64,000 bases of DNA, taken from the NCBI RefSeq assembly GCF_000511175.1, contig NZ_KI866530.1, forward strand, positions 2,438,221 through 2,502,220, in the 5' to 3' direction. This document shows positions 10,113 to 18,827 of this stretch, one piece after another. The notes beneath the pieces are model-generated. The model was not told the DNA's origin. It was given only the letters and a program-made list of their open reading frames with translations, and ran no database searches. Both the position numbers and the translations under genes were made by a program. Numbering within the stretch: the stretch's first letter is position 1; each line of letters starts with the position of its first letter. This DNA comes from Sediminibacterium salmoneum NBRC 103935. Its GTDB lineage: Bacteria > Bacteroidota > Bacteroidia > Chitinophagales > Chitinophagaceae.

Positions 10113-11028
10113 TTAAAAATTTGAGACAATTTCGGTTATTTCTTTTGTTTTTTGGGTTAAAGTGTTTTGGTTAAATAATTGCAGGAACTGTTCTGGTGAT
10201 TTTCTACCCAATGAGCCGTGTTTCCGGTGATTATTGTACCAGTTGTAATAGCGTTCAAAAGTCATTTTTAGCGTGATAAATGGATTCAAACTCAAAGCGT
10301 TCCACTACTTCTCGTTGGATATTGCTGTGAAGTGATTCTATGTAGGCATTTTCTTCTGGAGTGGCAACATGGGTAAATTCCTGGTTAACTCCTTTTTCTT
10401 TTAAAAACTGCCTAACTACTGTCGCAATAAATTGAGCTCCATTATCATTTCTGATTGTTACGTTTTCAATTTTGTAATCCATTAGCAGTAAAGAAAGCAG
10501 GATAATCACGTCCCCTTTTTTGATATTAAACCGAAGCATATGGGTCAATACTTTTCGGCTAAAAGCATCAATTACGGTAAGTAATAGTGCATTGCGCTGT
10601 GCTCCATGAATATGGATATACTTGATATCCATACAAAGGTGTTCTAGCGGCCTCGTTGCTATTATTTTCCGGAACCGAACAAACGATCTGGGTACACCTA
10701 TCGAACCAATTTTACGGTTAAATAAAAGATGATTGACTTTCATTAGCCGGTATACTTTCTTGTGATTAATGATGTATCCCTTCACTTTTAATTCATCCCA
10801 GACATTTTTGTAACCGTAACAACAGAACTCTTGTTGAAGAATTTTCTCCACATGCTCAATAACCACCTTGTTTTCAACCAGTTCTCCGTCTTGGGTAATG
10901 GTCATTTGGCTTGGTTTACGACCACGTATACCATCTCCACGCTTGTAGTAAAAACTACTGCGAGGAACACCTGACCATGACAAAAGATCCTGTTTACTAA
11001 CCATTGGATGTGATTGAAAACTTTGCAT
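10113..11028 (-). pseudogene. IS3-family transposase OrfB (DDE integrase), frameshifted
   Basis: The catalytic subunit of the insertion sequence. The HTH_21-like N-terminal region is followed by an rve integrase core. The acidic triad is visible as LCMDIKYIH, RNDNGAQFIA and PEENAYIESLHS. The frame ends early at ...YHAKNDF; the expected C-terminus, TFERYYNWYNNHRKHGSLG, continues in another frame down to 10113. The two join if one base is removed from the five-T run at 10265-10269 (five A on the coding strand), giving YHAKMTFERYYNWYN. The start ATG overlaps the orfA stop in TAATG. All three catalytic residues are encoded before the shift, but the C-terminal part is lost, so activity is doubtful unless this is a sequencing error. 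Confidence 0.85.
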
Positions 11029-11345
11029 TACTTCGACCGACGCTGTTCGTGGAATTGACTTTTTTTTAAAAGCTCAGTCTTGAACTCCAGTTCAATCTGC
11101 TGCTTCGCAACAATATTCTTAAGTAAACGAATCTGCTCTTCCAGACCTTCTACTTCAGGATTGCGAACCTTGACATACGATTGAAGATTGGCAACACCCC
11201 CTTCATTAAAGTTGTCCTTCCAACGCCTAAATACAGTCGGTGAAAGATTGTGCTTACGTAGTGTTGCACTAACACCATACTGGTCTGCTTCATTAATAAT
11301 TGACAGTTTCTCAGAAGCAGAGAAACTCCTTCTTGTTTTTGACAT
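11028..11345 (-). CDS. IS3-family transposase OrfA (helix-turn-helix)
   Basis: A 105-residue DNA-binding protein of the insertion sequence. It starts MSKTRRSFSASEKLSIINEA, typical of HTH_8 OrfA proteins, with the helix-turn-helix around residues 10-45. A leucine-rich coiled coil follows (EGLEEQIRLLKNIVAKQQIE). It binds the terminal repeats and pairs with OrfB. The last codons lie over a run of eight A followed by G. A -1 slip there would carry ribosomes into a frame that is open through to the orfB ATG, giving an OrfAB fusion transposase. Intact. Confidence 0.92.
   Translation of the reverse strand: MSKTRRSFSASEKLSIINEADQYGVSATLRKHNLSPTVFRRWKDNFNEGGVANLQSYVKVRNPEVEGLEEQIRLLKNIVAKQQIELEFKTELLKKSQFHEQRRSK
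11059..11067 (-). other. Likely -1 programmed frameshift site of the IS transposase
   Basis: The coding strand reads eight A then G (AAAAAAAAG) near the end of orfA. After a one-base backward slip the frame runs K-S-I-P-R-T-A-S-V-E-V into the orfB start without a stop. Slippery A runs of this kind make the OrfAB fusion in many IS3 elements. The use of this site here is inferred. Confidence 0.65.
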
Positions 11346-11384
11346 GTTTCCTAAATTTAGTGACTTAATTGTTTAGTACAATTC

Positions 11385-11411
11385 TGTCCAGCTATTTAGG
11401 GGGTCAATACA
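11385..11411. repeat. IS right terminal inverted repeat
   Basis: On the minus strand this end reads TGTATTGACCCC and continues to GGACA. It is about 27 bp long, with a few mismatches and one length difference relative to the left end. It contains or adjoins the presumed promoter side of orfA. Confidence 0.88.
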
Positions 11412-11415
11412 CTAA
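11412..11415. repeat. Target-site duplication CTAA, right copy
   Basis: The second copy of the 4-bp duplication, abutting the right inverted repeat of the element. Confidence 0.85.
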
Positions 11416-12688
11416 TGAGCAATCTAATGATACTTTCAGTCTTATAGTTGAGTATAAACTTTATTTAATAATACCAAGTAACTTACTGGTAATATTAAAA
11501 TGGCATAATCAAAAAGCTGCTGAAAATGAATTTTATACTTCAAATTATACATTCTTAAAAAGTACAATGCCCATATATGTTTTAGAACATATTGAAGAAA
11601 ACATTTCTTCCTATGTTAAAAATGTTTTATTGAAATTACCAGAGAATAAAAATGAAACAGAAGAGTCTATTATAAACTTATTAAATAATCAATTTTTAAA
11701 TGATGATTTAAAAGCCGATTTTTTACATGTGCAGAGGCATAAAATAGAATTCATTTCTTCAATTCAAGAATTAGAAGATTTGGAGTTAGCTATCAGTTTT
11801 AATAAAATTCAACCAACTTGGAAAAATGTAGTTGAATATTATAGTCGTCTTGAAGAGAATGCAGAAATCAATGATATTTTAATTGATTATTTTAATGATG
11901 AATTAAACTATAAATCCTTAGCTAAAGATGAACTTTCTATATCAGACGGAAAAAACGAAGAATTAGTTAAAGAATTTAGTATGAAGCTAATTTATTGTAA
12001 TTCGTTAAGTTTATTAGCTTATAGTAACATCCTACAATCTATTTCATATCGTTATGATTCCTTTCAGTTTGATAAATTAGATAAACAAAAAATTGAATGG
12101 TTGATAGAGAATGAATTTATTATTTTGAACCAATCGAATTTTGATGGAATAAAAAAAATTGACAATCACTTATCAATAAGATTACTTGAAGTTTATGAAA
12201 AAGAATTTATTGATAAATTGACTGATTTTGTTCTAGATACTAATGATTGGCACTTTTTATTAAATTCAAAATCATTTAGTCCTGAGGGTAAAATTATTGT
12301 TATTCAGCATATTGATGAAAGTATTATTATTAATAATGTAAGAATAGCAGATATTATTTGTTATCTACTTCCCAATGATAAATTTATCCCTTTAAGCTTT
12401 GATGTATTAAATGCAATGTTTAAGTCTAACGACTCGGTACAAAAACGAATAGAGTTATTGAATTTTCATTTTGATAGTTTAACAGAGGATCAATTAAAAA
12501 GATTAATTGAAGAACTGGGAGAAGATTATGCAAGAATGTTTGTTAAGCAAAAAAAACCTACAATTGCCAATACACCTTTTAATAAAAGATTAGTAGAGAA
12601 CTTAAAGAAAAGGAATATGATAAGTAGCTTTACTATAATTATGGAAAAAAATGAAATAAAGGTTGTAGCTAGATATAACGAAGAATGA
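11412..12688 (+). pseudogene. YobI-like P-loop NTPase, 3' part of the split gene
   Basis: The remaining C-terminal portion of the NTPase gene interrupted at 10080. The frame is open back into the insertion sequence but has no host start there; gene-derived codons begin at the CTAA duplication and read N-E-Q-S-N-D-T-F-S-L. The region is helical and acidic, with no motif I recognise, and presumably forms the C-terminal scaffold of the NTPase. Its last bases overlap the hsdR start in ATGA, so hsdR was translationally coupled to this gene before the insertion. The insertion may therefore also reduce hsdR expression unless a promoter lies in the element or in this fragment. Confidence 0.8.
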
Positions 12689-15600
12689 GAATGAAATTCA
12701 CCGAAGAAAAATTAGAAAAGGCGTTTACTGAGTTGCTGGGGCAAGAAGGCTTTCCTCACCATTTAGGCGTTACGATAAATCGTAAGACCGAAGAAGTTTT
12801 GATTGAAGAAGATTTGCAAAGCTTCCTATTAACTCAATACGAAGGTCAAGGCATTACAGTAAACGAAATTAAATCTATCATTCTTCAACTCAAATCACTT
12901 TCCACTTCTGACCTATACGAAGGCAACAAAACATTTCTAAAAATGCTTTCAGATGGTTTTATTCTGAAAAGAGAGGACCGTACTCAAAAAGACATTTACA
13001 TTCAATTGATTGATTATTCAGGCTTAAATAAACATCGTCAACCTAATCCTGATCAATTGCTTACACTTGTTGCAGAATTTGAAGAAGAATATTCACTAGA
13101 TAATAACATTTATAAATTTGTTAATCAATTAGAAATTCAAGGCTCAGAAATGAGAATCCCTGATGGAATTGTTTATATTAATGGTTTACCCTTAGTGGTT
13201 TTTGAGTTTAAATCTGCCATACGTGAAGAAGCCACTATTTATGATGCTTACAAGCAGTTAACTGTACGCTATCATAGAGATATTCCAGAGCTTTTTAAAT
13301 ACAATGCTTTTTGTGTCATCAGTGATGGTGTAAACAACAAGGCAGGCTCATTCTTTGCTCCGTATGATTTTTTCTATGCTTGGAGACGTGTTGCTGGACT
13401 TGCCAAAGATGTTGACGGCATAGATTCAATGTTTACACTCATTCAGGGAATGTTTCATAAAAACCGTTTGCTTGACATTATTCGCAACTTTATTTACATA
13501 CCTGACAGCTCAAAGAAAAACGAGAAAATTGTTTGTCGTTATCCGCAATACTATGCTGCGAGAGCATTGTTTGATAATATCAAATTAGCTCAAAAGCCAG
13601 AAGGAAACGGAAAAGGCGGAACTTATTTTGGTGCAACAGGTTGCGGAAAGAGTTTTACAATGCTTTATCTGACGAGGCTTTTAATGAAAAGTGAGTACTT
13701 TGAGAGCCCAACCATTGTATTAATTACAGATAGAACCGACTTAGACGACCAATTATCGGGGCAATTTACCAATGCTAAAAATTTCATTGGTGACAACACA
13801 GTTGTAAGCGTAGAAAGTAGAGCAAATTTGCGAGAATTAATTCAAGGCAGACAAAGCGGTGGTGTTTTTTTAACCACCATTCACAAGTTTACAGAGGATA
13901 CCGACCTACTTACCGACAGAACCAATGTAATTTGTATTTCTGACGAAGCACATAGAAGCCAAGTAAACCTGGATCAAAAAGTAAAAGTGACCGAAAATGG
14001 CGTTACCAAAACTTATGGTTTCGCTAAATATCTTCACGATTCATTACCCAATGCCACATTTGTAGGTTTTACAGGGACTCCAATAGATGCAACGCTTGAT
14101 GTATTTGGTAAAGTGGTTGATGCTTATACAATGACAGAATCGGTGAAAGATGAAATCACCGTGAGAATTGTGTATGAGGGCAGAGCTGCTAAAGTTTTGT
14201 TGAATAATTCAAAACTCAAAGAGATTGAGGAATACTATGCTAAATGTGCTGAAATAGGTAGTAATGAAAACCAGATTGAGCAAAGCAAAAAAGAAATGGC
14301 TCAGATGTATGCCATTATTGGCGACCCTGACCGCTTAAAGGCAGTTGCAGAAGATTTTGTTAGTCATTATGAAAAAAGAGTTTCAGAGGGTTCAACTGTA
14401 AAAGGAAAAGCAATGTTTGTTTGCAGCACTCGTGAAATAGCTTTTGAGTTGTATAACAACATAATTGAAATAAAACCAGAGTGGAACGAAATAAGGGCAG
14501 CCGAAGAAGGTGCAGTACTTACAGACAAGGACAAACGTGAACTGAAACCAATTGAACGAATCAAACTCATTGCCACGAGAGGACAAGATGATCCGAAGGA
14601 AATGTATGATTTGTTAGGAACGAAAGAACAACGTAAGGAACTCGATAGACAATTCAAAAATGAAAAATCAAACTTCAAAATTGCAATTGTGGTTGATATG
14701 TGGCTGACAGGGTTTGACGTGCCGTTCTTAGATTCAATTTACATTGATAAACCAATTCAGCGACACAATTTAATTCAAACCATTTCAAGAGTAAATCGAA
14801 AGTTTGAGGGTAAAAATAAAGGTTTGGTAGTGGATTATATCGGGATCAAAACGCAGATGAATTTAGCCTTGAAGCTATACAGTGAAGGCGACAAAGACAA
14901 TTTTGAAGACATTGCAGAATCCGTCATTATTGTAAGAAATCATTTAGACTTATTGGCTAAACTGTTTCACACTTTTGATAACTCAAAATATTTTAATGGT
15001 ACGACAATTCAGCAATTAAATACTTTGAATCTTGCTTCCGAATATGTTCAACAGACCAAAGAATTTGAAACCCGTTTTATGGGCTTGGTTAAACGACTGA
15101 AAGCGGCATATGATATTTGTGCAGGAAGTGAACAATTTACGCAACAAGAAAGAGATTACACGCACTTCTACTTGGCAGTGCGTTCAATTGTTTTCAAACT
15201 CACAAAAGGAAATGCACCAGATACGGCACAAATGAACGCCAAAGTTCGGGAAATGATTAAAGAAGCTTTGCAAAGCAAAGGGGTAGAAGAAATTTTCAAA
15301 CTTGGAGAAGAAGCAGAAACAGAACAAGATTTATTTGACAAAGATTATTTAGCTAAAATCAATAAAATCAAACTACCTAATACAAAAATAAAATTACTCC
15401 AACACTTACTTTCAAAAATAATTTCTGATATTAAAAAAGTAAACAGGGTTAAAGGAATTGACTTTACAAAGAAAATGCAAGCCTTGGTTGACCGATACAA
15501 TAATAGAGATGCCAATGATATTTTAAGAAGTGAAGTGTTTGATGAAATGGCTACAGCGCTGACTGATTTAATTTGGGAAGTCCACAAAGAATTTTCTGCA

Positions 15601-15900
15601 GGTGACGCATTAGGAATTGATTTTGAGGAGAAAGCATTCTATGATATTTTGAAAGAATTATGCAAAAAGTATGACTTTAATTATCCTGATGATAAAATGA
15701 TTGAGCTAGCGAGAGCGGTAAAAGAACTAGTTGAAGGCCAATCAAAGTTCCCTGATTGGAATAAAAGAGATGATATAAAGTCAGCACTTAAAGTTGGATT
15801 GATTCTACTGCTAGATGAATATAACTATCCTCCAGTTGAGAGAGATGAAGTGTATGTTGAAATATTTGAGCAAGCGGAGAACTTCAAAAAATATAATTAA
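12685..15900 (+). CDS. hsdR: Type I restriction endonuclease subunit R
   Basis: The restriction and translocation subunit, 1071 residues. The nuclease domain shows D160 (IPDGIVYING), E174 and K176 (FEFKS). The superfamily 2 motor follows, with Walker A GATGCGKS (316-323), the DEAH box ISDEAHRSQ and the TGTPID motif. Later motor motifs include VVDMWLTGFDVPFLDSIYIDKP and QTISRVNRKFEGKNKG. The C-terminal helical region would dock on the methylase. The enzyme translocates DNA and cuts unmodified DNA at a distance from the HsdS site. The gene begins with ATGA, overlapping the preceding NTPase stop. All motifs appear intact. Confidence 0.95.
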   Translation: MRMKFTEEKLEKAFTELLGQEGFPHHLGVTINRKTEEVLIEEDLQSFLLTQYEGQGITVNEIKSIILQLKSLSTSDLYEGNKTFLKMLSDGFILKREDRTQKDIYIQLIDYSGLNKHRQPNPDQLLTLVAEFEEEYSLDNNIYKFVNQLEIQGSEMRIPDGIVYINGLPLVVFEFKSAIREEATIYDAYKQLTVRYHRDIPELFKYNAFCVISDGVNNKAGSFFAPYDFFYAWRRVAGLAKDVDGIDSMFTLIQGMFHKNRLLDIIRNFIYIPDSSKKNEKIVCRYPQYYAARALFDNIKLAQKPEGNGKGGTYFGATGCGKSFTMLYLTRLLMKSEYFESPTIVLITDRTDLDDQLSGQFTNAKNFIGDNTVVSVESRANLRELIQGRQSGGVFLTTIHKFTEDTDLLTDRTNVICISDEAHRSQVNLDQKVKVTENGVTKTYGFAKYLHDSLPNATFVGFTGTPIDATLDVFGKVVDAYTMTESVKDEITVRIVYEGRAAKVLLNNSKLKEIEEYYAKCAEIGSNENQIEQSKKEMAQMYAIIGDPDRLKAVAEDFVSHYEKRVSEGSTVKGKAMFVCSTREIAFELYNNIIEIKPEWNEIRAAEEGAVLTDKDKRELKPIERIKLIATRGQDDPKEMYDLLGTKEQRKELDRQFKNEKSNFKIAIVVDMWLTGFDVPFLDSIYIDKPIQRHNLIQTISRVNRKFEGKNKGLVVDYIGIKTQMNLALKLYSEGDKDNFEDIAESVIIVRNHLDLLAKLFHTFDNSKYFNGTTIQQLNTLNLASEYVQQTKEFETRFMGLVKRLKAAYDICAGSEQFTQQERDYTHFYLAVRSIVFKLTKGNAPDTAQMNAKVREMIKEALQSKGVEEIFKLGEEAETEQDLFDKDYLAKINKIKLPNTKIKLLQHLLSKIISDIKKVNRVKGIDFTKKMQALVDRYNNRDANDILRSEVFDEMATALTDLIWEVHKEFSAGDALGIDFEEKAFYDILKELCKKYDFNYPDDKMIELARAVKELVEGQSKFPDWNKRDDIKSALKVGLILLLDEYNYPPVERDEVYVEIFEQAENFKKYN

Positions 15901-15915
15901 TGTCAAATAATCTTT

Positions 15916-17604
15916 ATGCAGTTAAATGAAGCAATAACTATTCATACTATAGAGCTTTTAACCACAAAGTATGAATTACCCAAGCAATTCATTGATAAAT
16001 TGTTAGATGAGAATGGCTTAAATAACTGTGAGCTTACAATCAACAAACAACTAACAAATAAAGAAAAATTAAAATTATTATTGGGTGCCCTCGGCTCCCA
16101 GTTATTTTCAACTTCAGTGGAGTTAAGAAAGAGGGTAATTGCAAATTGGCCTATTGATGAAATTAATAAACATTTTGATATTCGTTCAAGTACAAGTGGT
16201 AACACACTTCAGCATAAAATCCGAATTCTGTCAGAATTGAAATGGCATAACGGAAAATCTTGGGCGAACACATTTGTAAAAACATCTGGATTAAATCTAG
16301 TTTTTGCTGGATTGGCTAATGATCAACGTAAACCAAGATTCGAAGACATAGAACCTATCATTAAGCCACCTGAGTTAAATGAGTTTCAATTAGAATTAAA
16401 AAATGCTCTAATTAAAACTCTTAATGAAAAGGGAGATAAGGCAAAATGCATGATTTCATTACCAACAGGGGGAGGTAAAACAAGAACAGCCGTTGAAGCA
16501 TTTGTTGAATGGTTACAGCCTCGTTTTGCTGAAGGAAAATATTTAATTTGGTTAGCACAAAGTGAAGAGTTGTGTGAGCAAGCAATAGCTTCTATTAGTC
16601 AGGTTTGGTCCTCTAAAGAATTTTCAGAAAGCTTAAGGGTTTATAGATTCTTTGGAAGTAATACAATTGATTTAGATGATTTATGTGGAGGCGTCTTAGT
16701 TTGTACAATAAATAAATTATATAATTCAGTAAATTCAGATGATGAGTTTATTAATGAAATCATTACTAATTGCGGAGCTTTAATTATTGATGAAGCTCAT
16801 CGTGCAACTTCCCCGATGTATGAAAGTCTTTATTTATTCTCCAAGAAAATAAAAGGAGAAGATATGTTTCCAGTTTGTGGCTTAACGGCTACACCAGGAC
16901 GAATTGATACATCAAATTTAAGTAGGTTGTTTCAATATAATTTAATTACTCCTAATCTTGGGAGCAAATACGAGGAGAATCCTCTTGAGTATTTTAGAGA
17001 AAACAATTTTTTAGCTAAGCCTATTCATAAAGAAATTCAAACTAAATTTTCAATTGGAAAAATTAATATAGAAGATTCAAATGGACAAGAGTCTATAATA
17101 AATAACTTAGAATTACATTTTAAAAAAACGCTAAATAAGGATTTAGCAAAAGATGTACTTCGAAATATTTTAATAATTGAAACTTTAAGAAATATTCCAA
17201 GAGGTCAACAAACTTTAGTTTACGCATGCACAGTTGAACATGCTGTTTATTTATCTAGTATTATGAACTTTTACGGAAAAACTTCTGTAGTAGTTTCTTC
17301 AGATACTCGAAAACCATTAAGAAGAAAATATATTGATCAATTTAAAAAAGGAGAAATAGATTTTATTTTTAACTATGGAGTTTTAACAACCGGTTTTGAT
17401 GCACCAAAAACTGAAAATATTGTTATTTGCCGACCAACCTTCAGTGATGTTTTATATGAACAAATTGTTGGTAGAGGATTACGGGGCGTTAAGTTCGGCG
17501 GTACTGAGTTTTGTACTATAATTGATTTCTGTGATAATTATCAAAGATTTGGAGACCAACAAGCGTATAATAGATTTAAACATTTTTGGGTAAAAGAATG
17601 CTAA
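15916..17604 (+). CDS. Superfamily 2 DEAD/DEAH-type helicase
   Basis: A 562-residue ATP-dependent helicase or translocase. Walker A is LPTGGGKTR (about 182-190). Later come the DEAH box IIDEAHRAT, GLTATPGR (motif III), NYGVLTTGFDAP (motif V) and EQIVGRGLRG (motif VI). The N-terminal 150 residues precede the motor and are unfamiliar. No nuclease motif is visible. It follows hsdR by 15 bases and starts a run of five same-strand genes with small gaps. It could be a late gene of the restriction locus or the motor of a separate defence module with the HEPN and phosphoribosyltransferase-like proteins downstream. I favour the latter because type I systems already have a motor in HsdR. Confidence 0.88.
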   Translation: MQLNEAITIHTIELLTTKYELPKQFIDKLLDENGLNNCELTINKQLTNKEKLKLLLGALGSQLFSTSVELRKRVIANWPIDEINKHFDIRSSTSGNTLQHKIRILSELKWHNGKSWANTFVKTSGLNLVFAGLANDQRKPRFEDIEPIIKPPELNEFQLELKNALIKTLNEKGDKAKCMISLPTGGGKTRTAVEAFVEWLQPRFAEGKYLIWLAQSEELCEQAIASISQVWSSKEFSESLRVYRFFGSNTIDLDDLCGGVLVCTINKLYNSVNSDDEFINEIITNCGALIIDEAHRATSPMYESLYLFSKKIKGEDMFPVCGLTATPGRIDTSNLSRLFQYNLITPNLGSKYEENPLEYFRENNFLAKPIHKEIQTKFSIGKINIEDSNGQESIINNLELHFKKTLNKDLAKDVLRNILIIETLRNIPRGQQTLVYACTVEHAVYLSSIMNFYGKTSVVVSSDTRKPLRRKYIDQFKKGEIDFIFNYGVLTTGFDAPKTENIVICRPTFSDVLYEQIVGRGLRGVKFGGTEFCTIIDFCDNYQRFGDQQAYNRFKHFWVKEC

Positions 17605-17635
17605 TCATCAAGTGTAAACTTTAAAAATTTAATAA

Positions 17636-18145
17636 ATGAGTTCAGAACCATCTAATTTATTTACCAGAGCTGGTGATAATAAGCCTGAATATCGAGACGG
17701 TGTAAAGGAACAGACAAAGCCAATTCTTAAATCCTATCTAGATCTTTTTTGTAAAAAATTTTCTTCAAATATTTCCAATTTCAGATATTTTAATATGGAA
17801 ATAAAAGGAAACCTTTATCCGGTAATAGATTCAACTGTTGAAGATGAATTATTTAAAAATGTAAATTTCCAAATTTCAACTGGAGATGCATTTAATTATA
17901 ATTCTTATAATTCTCGAATGTGGGTGAAAAGACTGAAAGAGGGAAAATGGTTTTGGTGTAATTTTAATGTCATCGAAAATGAAGATATCAATAAAGAACT
18001 TTTGTTTTATTACATTCTTAATGATGATAATAAAATAAAAGATATGCATTTGAATAAAGATGTGTTCACTGATATTTTGGCAATGAGAAAGAATGATCCT
18101 TTTGAAAACTTTCCATTCGATATTTCTAATATTATTTCAAAGTAG
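17636..18145 (+). CDS. Unrecognised protein in the helicase-HEPN cluster
   Basis: A 169-residue AT-rich gene whose product I do not recognise. It has no signal peptide or membrane segment. It contains a tryptophan-rich patch (MWVKRLKEGKWFWCNF, about residues 95-110) and an acidic C-terminus. It lies 31 bases after the helicase stop and 32 bases before the HEPN gene, so it is probably in the same transcript. It may be the partner of the HEPN protein, since such proteins often pair with a neighbour, but nothing in the residues shows an antitoxin fold. Confidence 0.6.
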   Translation: MSSEPSNLFTRAGDNKPEYRDGVKEQTKPILKSYLDLFCKKFSSNISNFRYFNMEIKGNLYPVIDSTVEDELFKNVNFQISTGDAFNYNSYNSRMWVKRLKEGKWFWCNFNVIENEDINKELLFYYILNDDNKIKDMHLNKDVFTDILAMRKNDPFENFPFDISNIISK

Positions 18146-18177
18146 TATTTTTTATTTTTTAAATTATGACTTTTTAA

Positions 18178-18819
18178 ATGAATTCAACTTCACTTAAACG
18201 AAAATTCAAAGAGCGAAAACTATACTTTGCAGAGAATAATACAATTCGCATCCATCGTGCAATAAGTTGGTTGGAAAGTGCTAATTATGTAAATGAAAAT
18301 GATGATTTATCATTTATTAGTTTATGGATTTCATTTAATGCATGTTATGCAGTTCAAATGCCCAAAGACGAAATACTTTCTGCAAAAGAAAACTTTCGCG
18401 TTTTTTTGAAGAAATTAGTTAAGCTCGATACTGAAAAAAGGTTTTACAACTTATTATGGAATCAATTTTCTGGACCTGTTCGATTATTGATCAATAATCA
18501 ATACATTTTTAGACCATTCTGGGATTTTCAGCGTGGAGAAATTATAGATTGGAAAAAGCAGTTTGATCAATCAGTTGAAGAATCTATGAAATACTTGTCT
18601 AATAGAAAAGTGGTTGACCTGTTAGAAGTTGTATTAGACAGGCTCTATACACTTCGTAATCAGTTGGTCCACGGAGGTGCAACTTATAAAAGTGAAGTGA
18701 ATCGTGCTCAGGTAATTGACGGAAAAAATATTTTAAATATGCTGGTCCCTTTAATAATTGAAATCATGATGGATAATGAATTTGAAGACTGGGGGGAGAT
18801 TTATTATCCGGTTATTTAA
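18178..18819 (+). CDS. HEPN domain protein, putative RNase effector
   Basis: A 213-residue protein of the HEPN/Apea-like type. The diagnostic motif is R160-N-Q-L-V-H165 in LYTLRNQLVHGG, the Rx4-6H signature that forms the metal-independent RNase site in HEPN dimers. The preceding helices (HRAISWLESA and LSFISLWISFNACY) match the usual HEPN four-helix core. Many such proteins are effectors in toxin-antitoxin or abortive-infection systems. No nucleotidyltransferase (MNT) partner is adjacent; instead the helicase and unknown protein lie upstream and a phosphoribosyltransferase-like protein downstream. The catalytic motif looks intact. Start ATG 18178 follows a short AT-rich gap. Confidence 0.8.
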   Translation: MNSTSLKRKFKERKLYFAENNTIRIHRAISWLESANYVNENDDLSFISLWISFNACYAVQMPKDEILSAKENFRVFLKKLVKLDTEKRFYNLLWNQFSGPVRLLINNQYIFRPFWDFQRGEIIDWKKQFDQSVEESMKYLSNRKVVDLLEVVLDRLYTLRNQLVHGGATYKSEVNRAQVIDGKNILNMLVPLIIEIMMDNEFEDWGEIYYPVI

Positions 18820-18827
18820 ATAAAATA

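Larger units (their letters stand above)
10080..11411 (-). mobile_element. IS3-family insertion sequence (1332 bp)
   Basis: A complete element bounded by imperfect terminal inverted repeats that both begin TGTAT(C/T)GACCCC and run to GGACA. It is flanked by the 4-bp direct duplication CTAA at 10076-10079 and 11412-11415. It carries orfA and orfB on the minus strand, in the usual IS3 arrangement. It sits inside the P-loop NTPase gene between hsdS and hsdR, and the host frame is continuous across the junction when the element is removed. The ends and the orfA/orfB organisation resemble the IS150-type branch, but the subgroup is an inference. One orfB frameshift suggests this copy may not transpose by itself. 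Confidence 0.93.
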
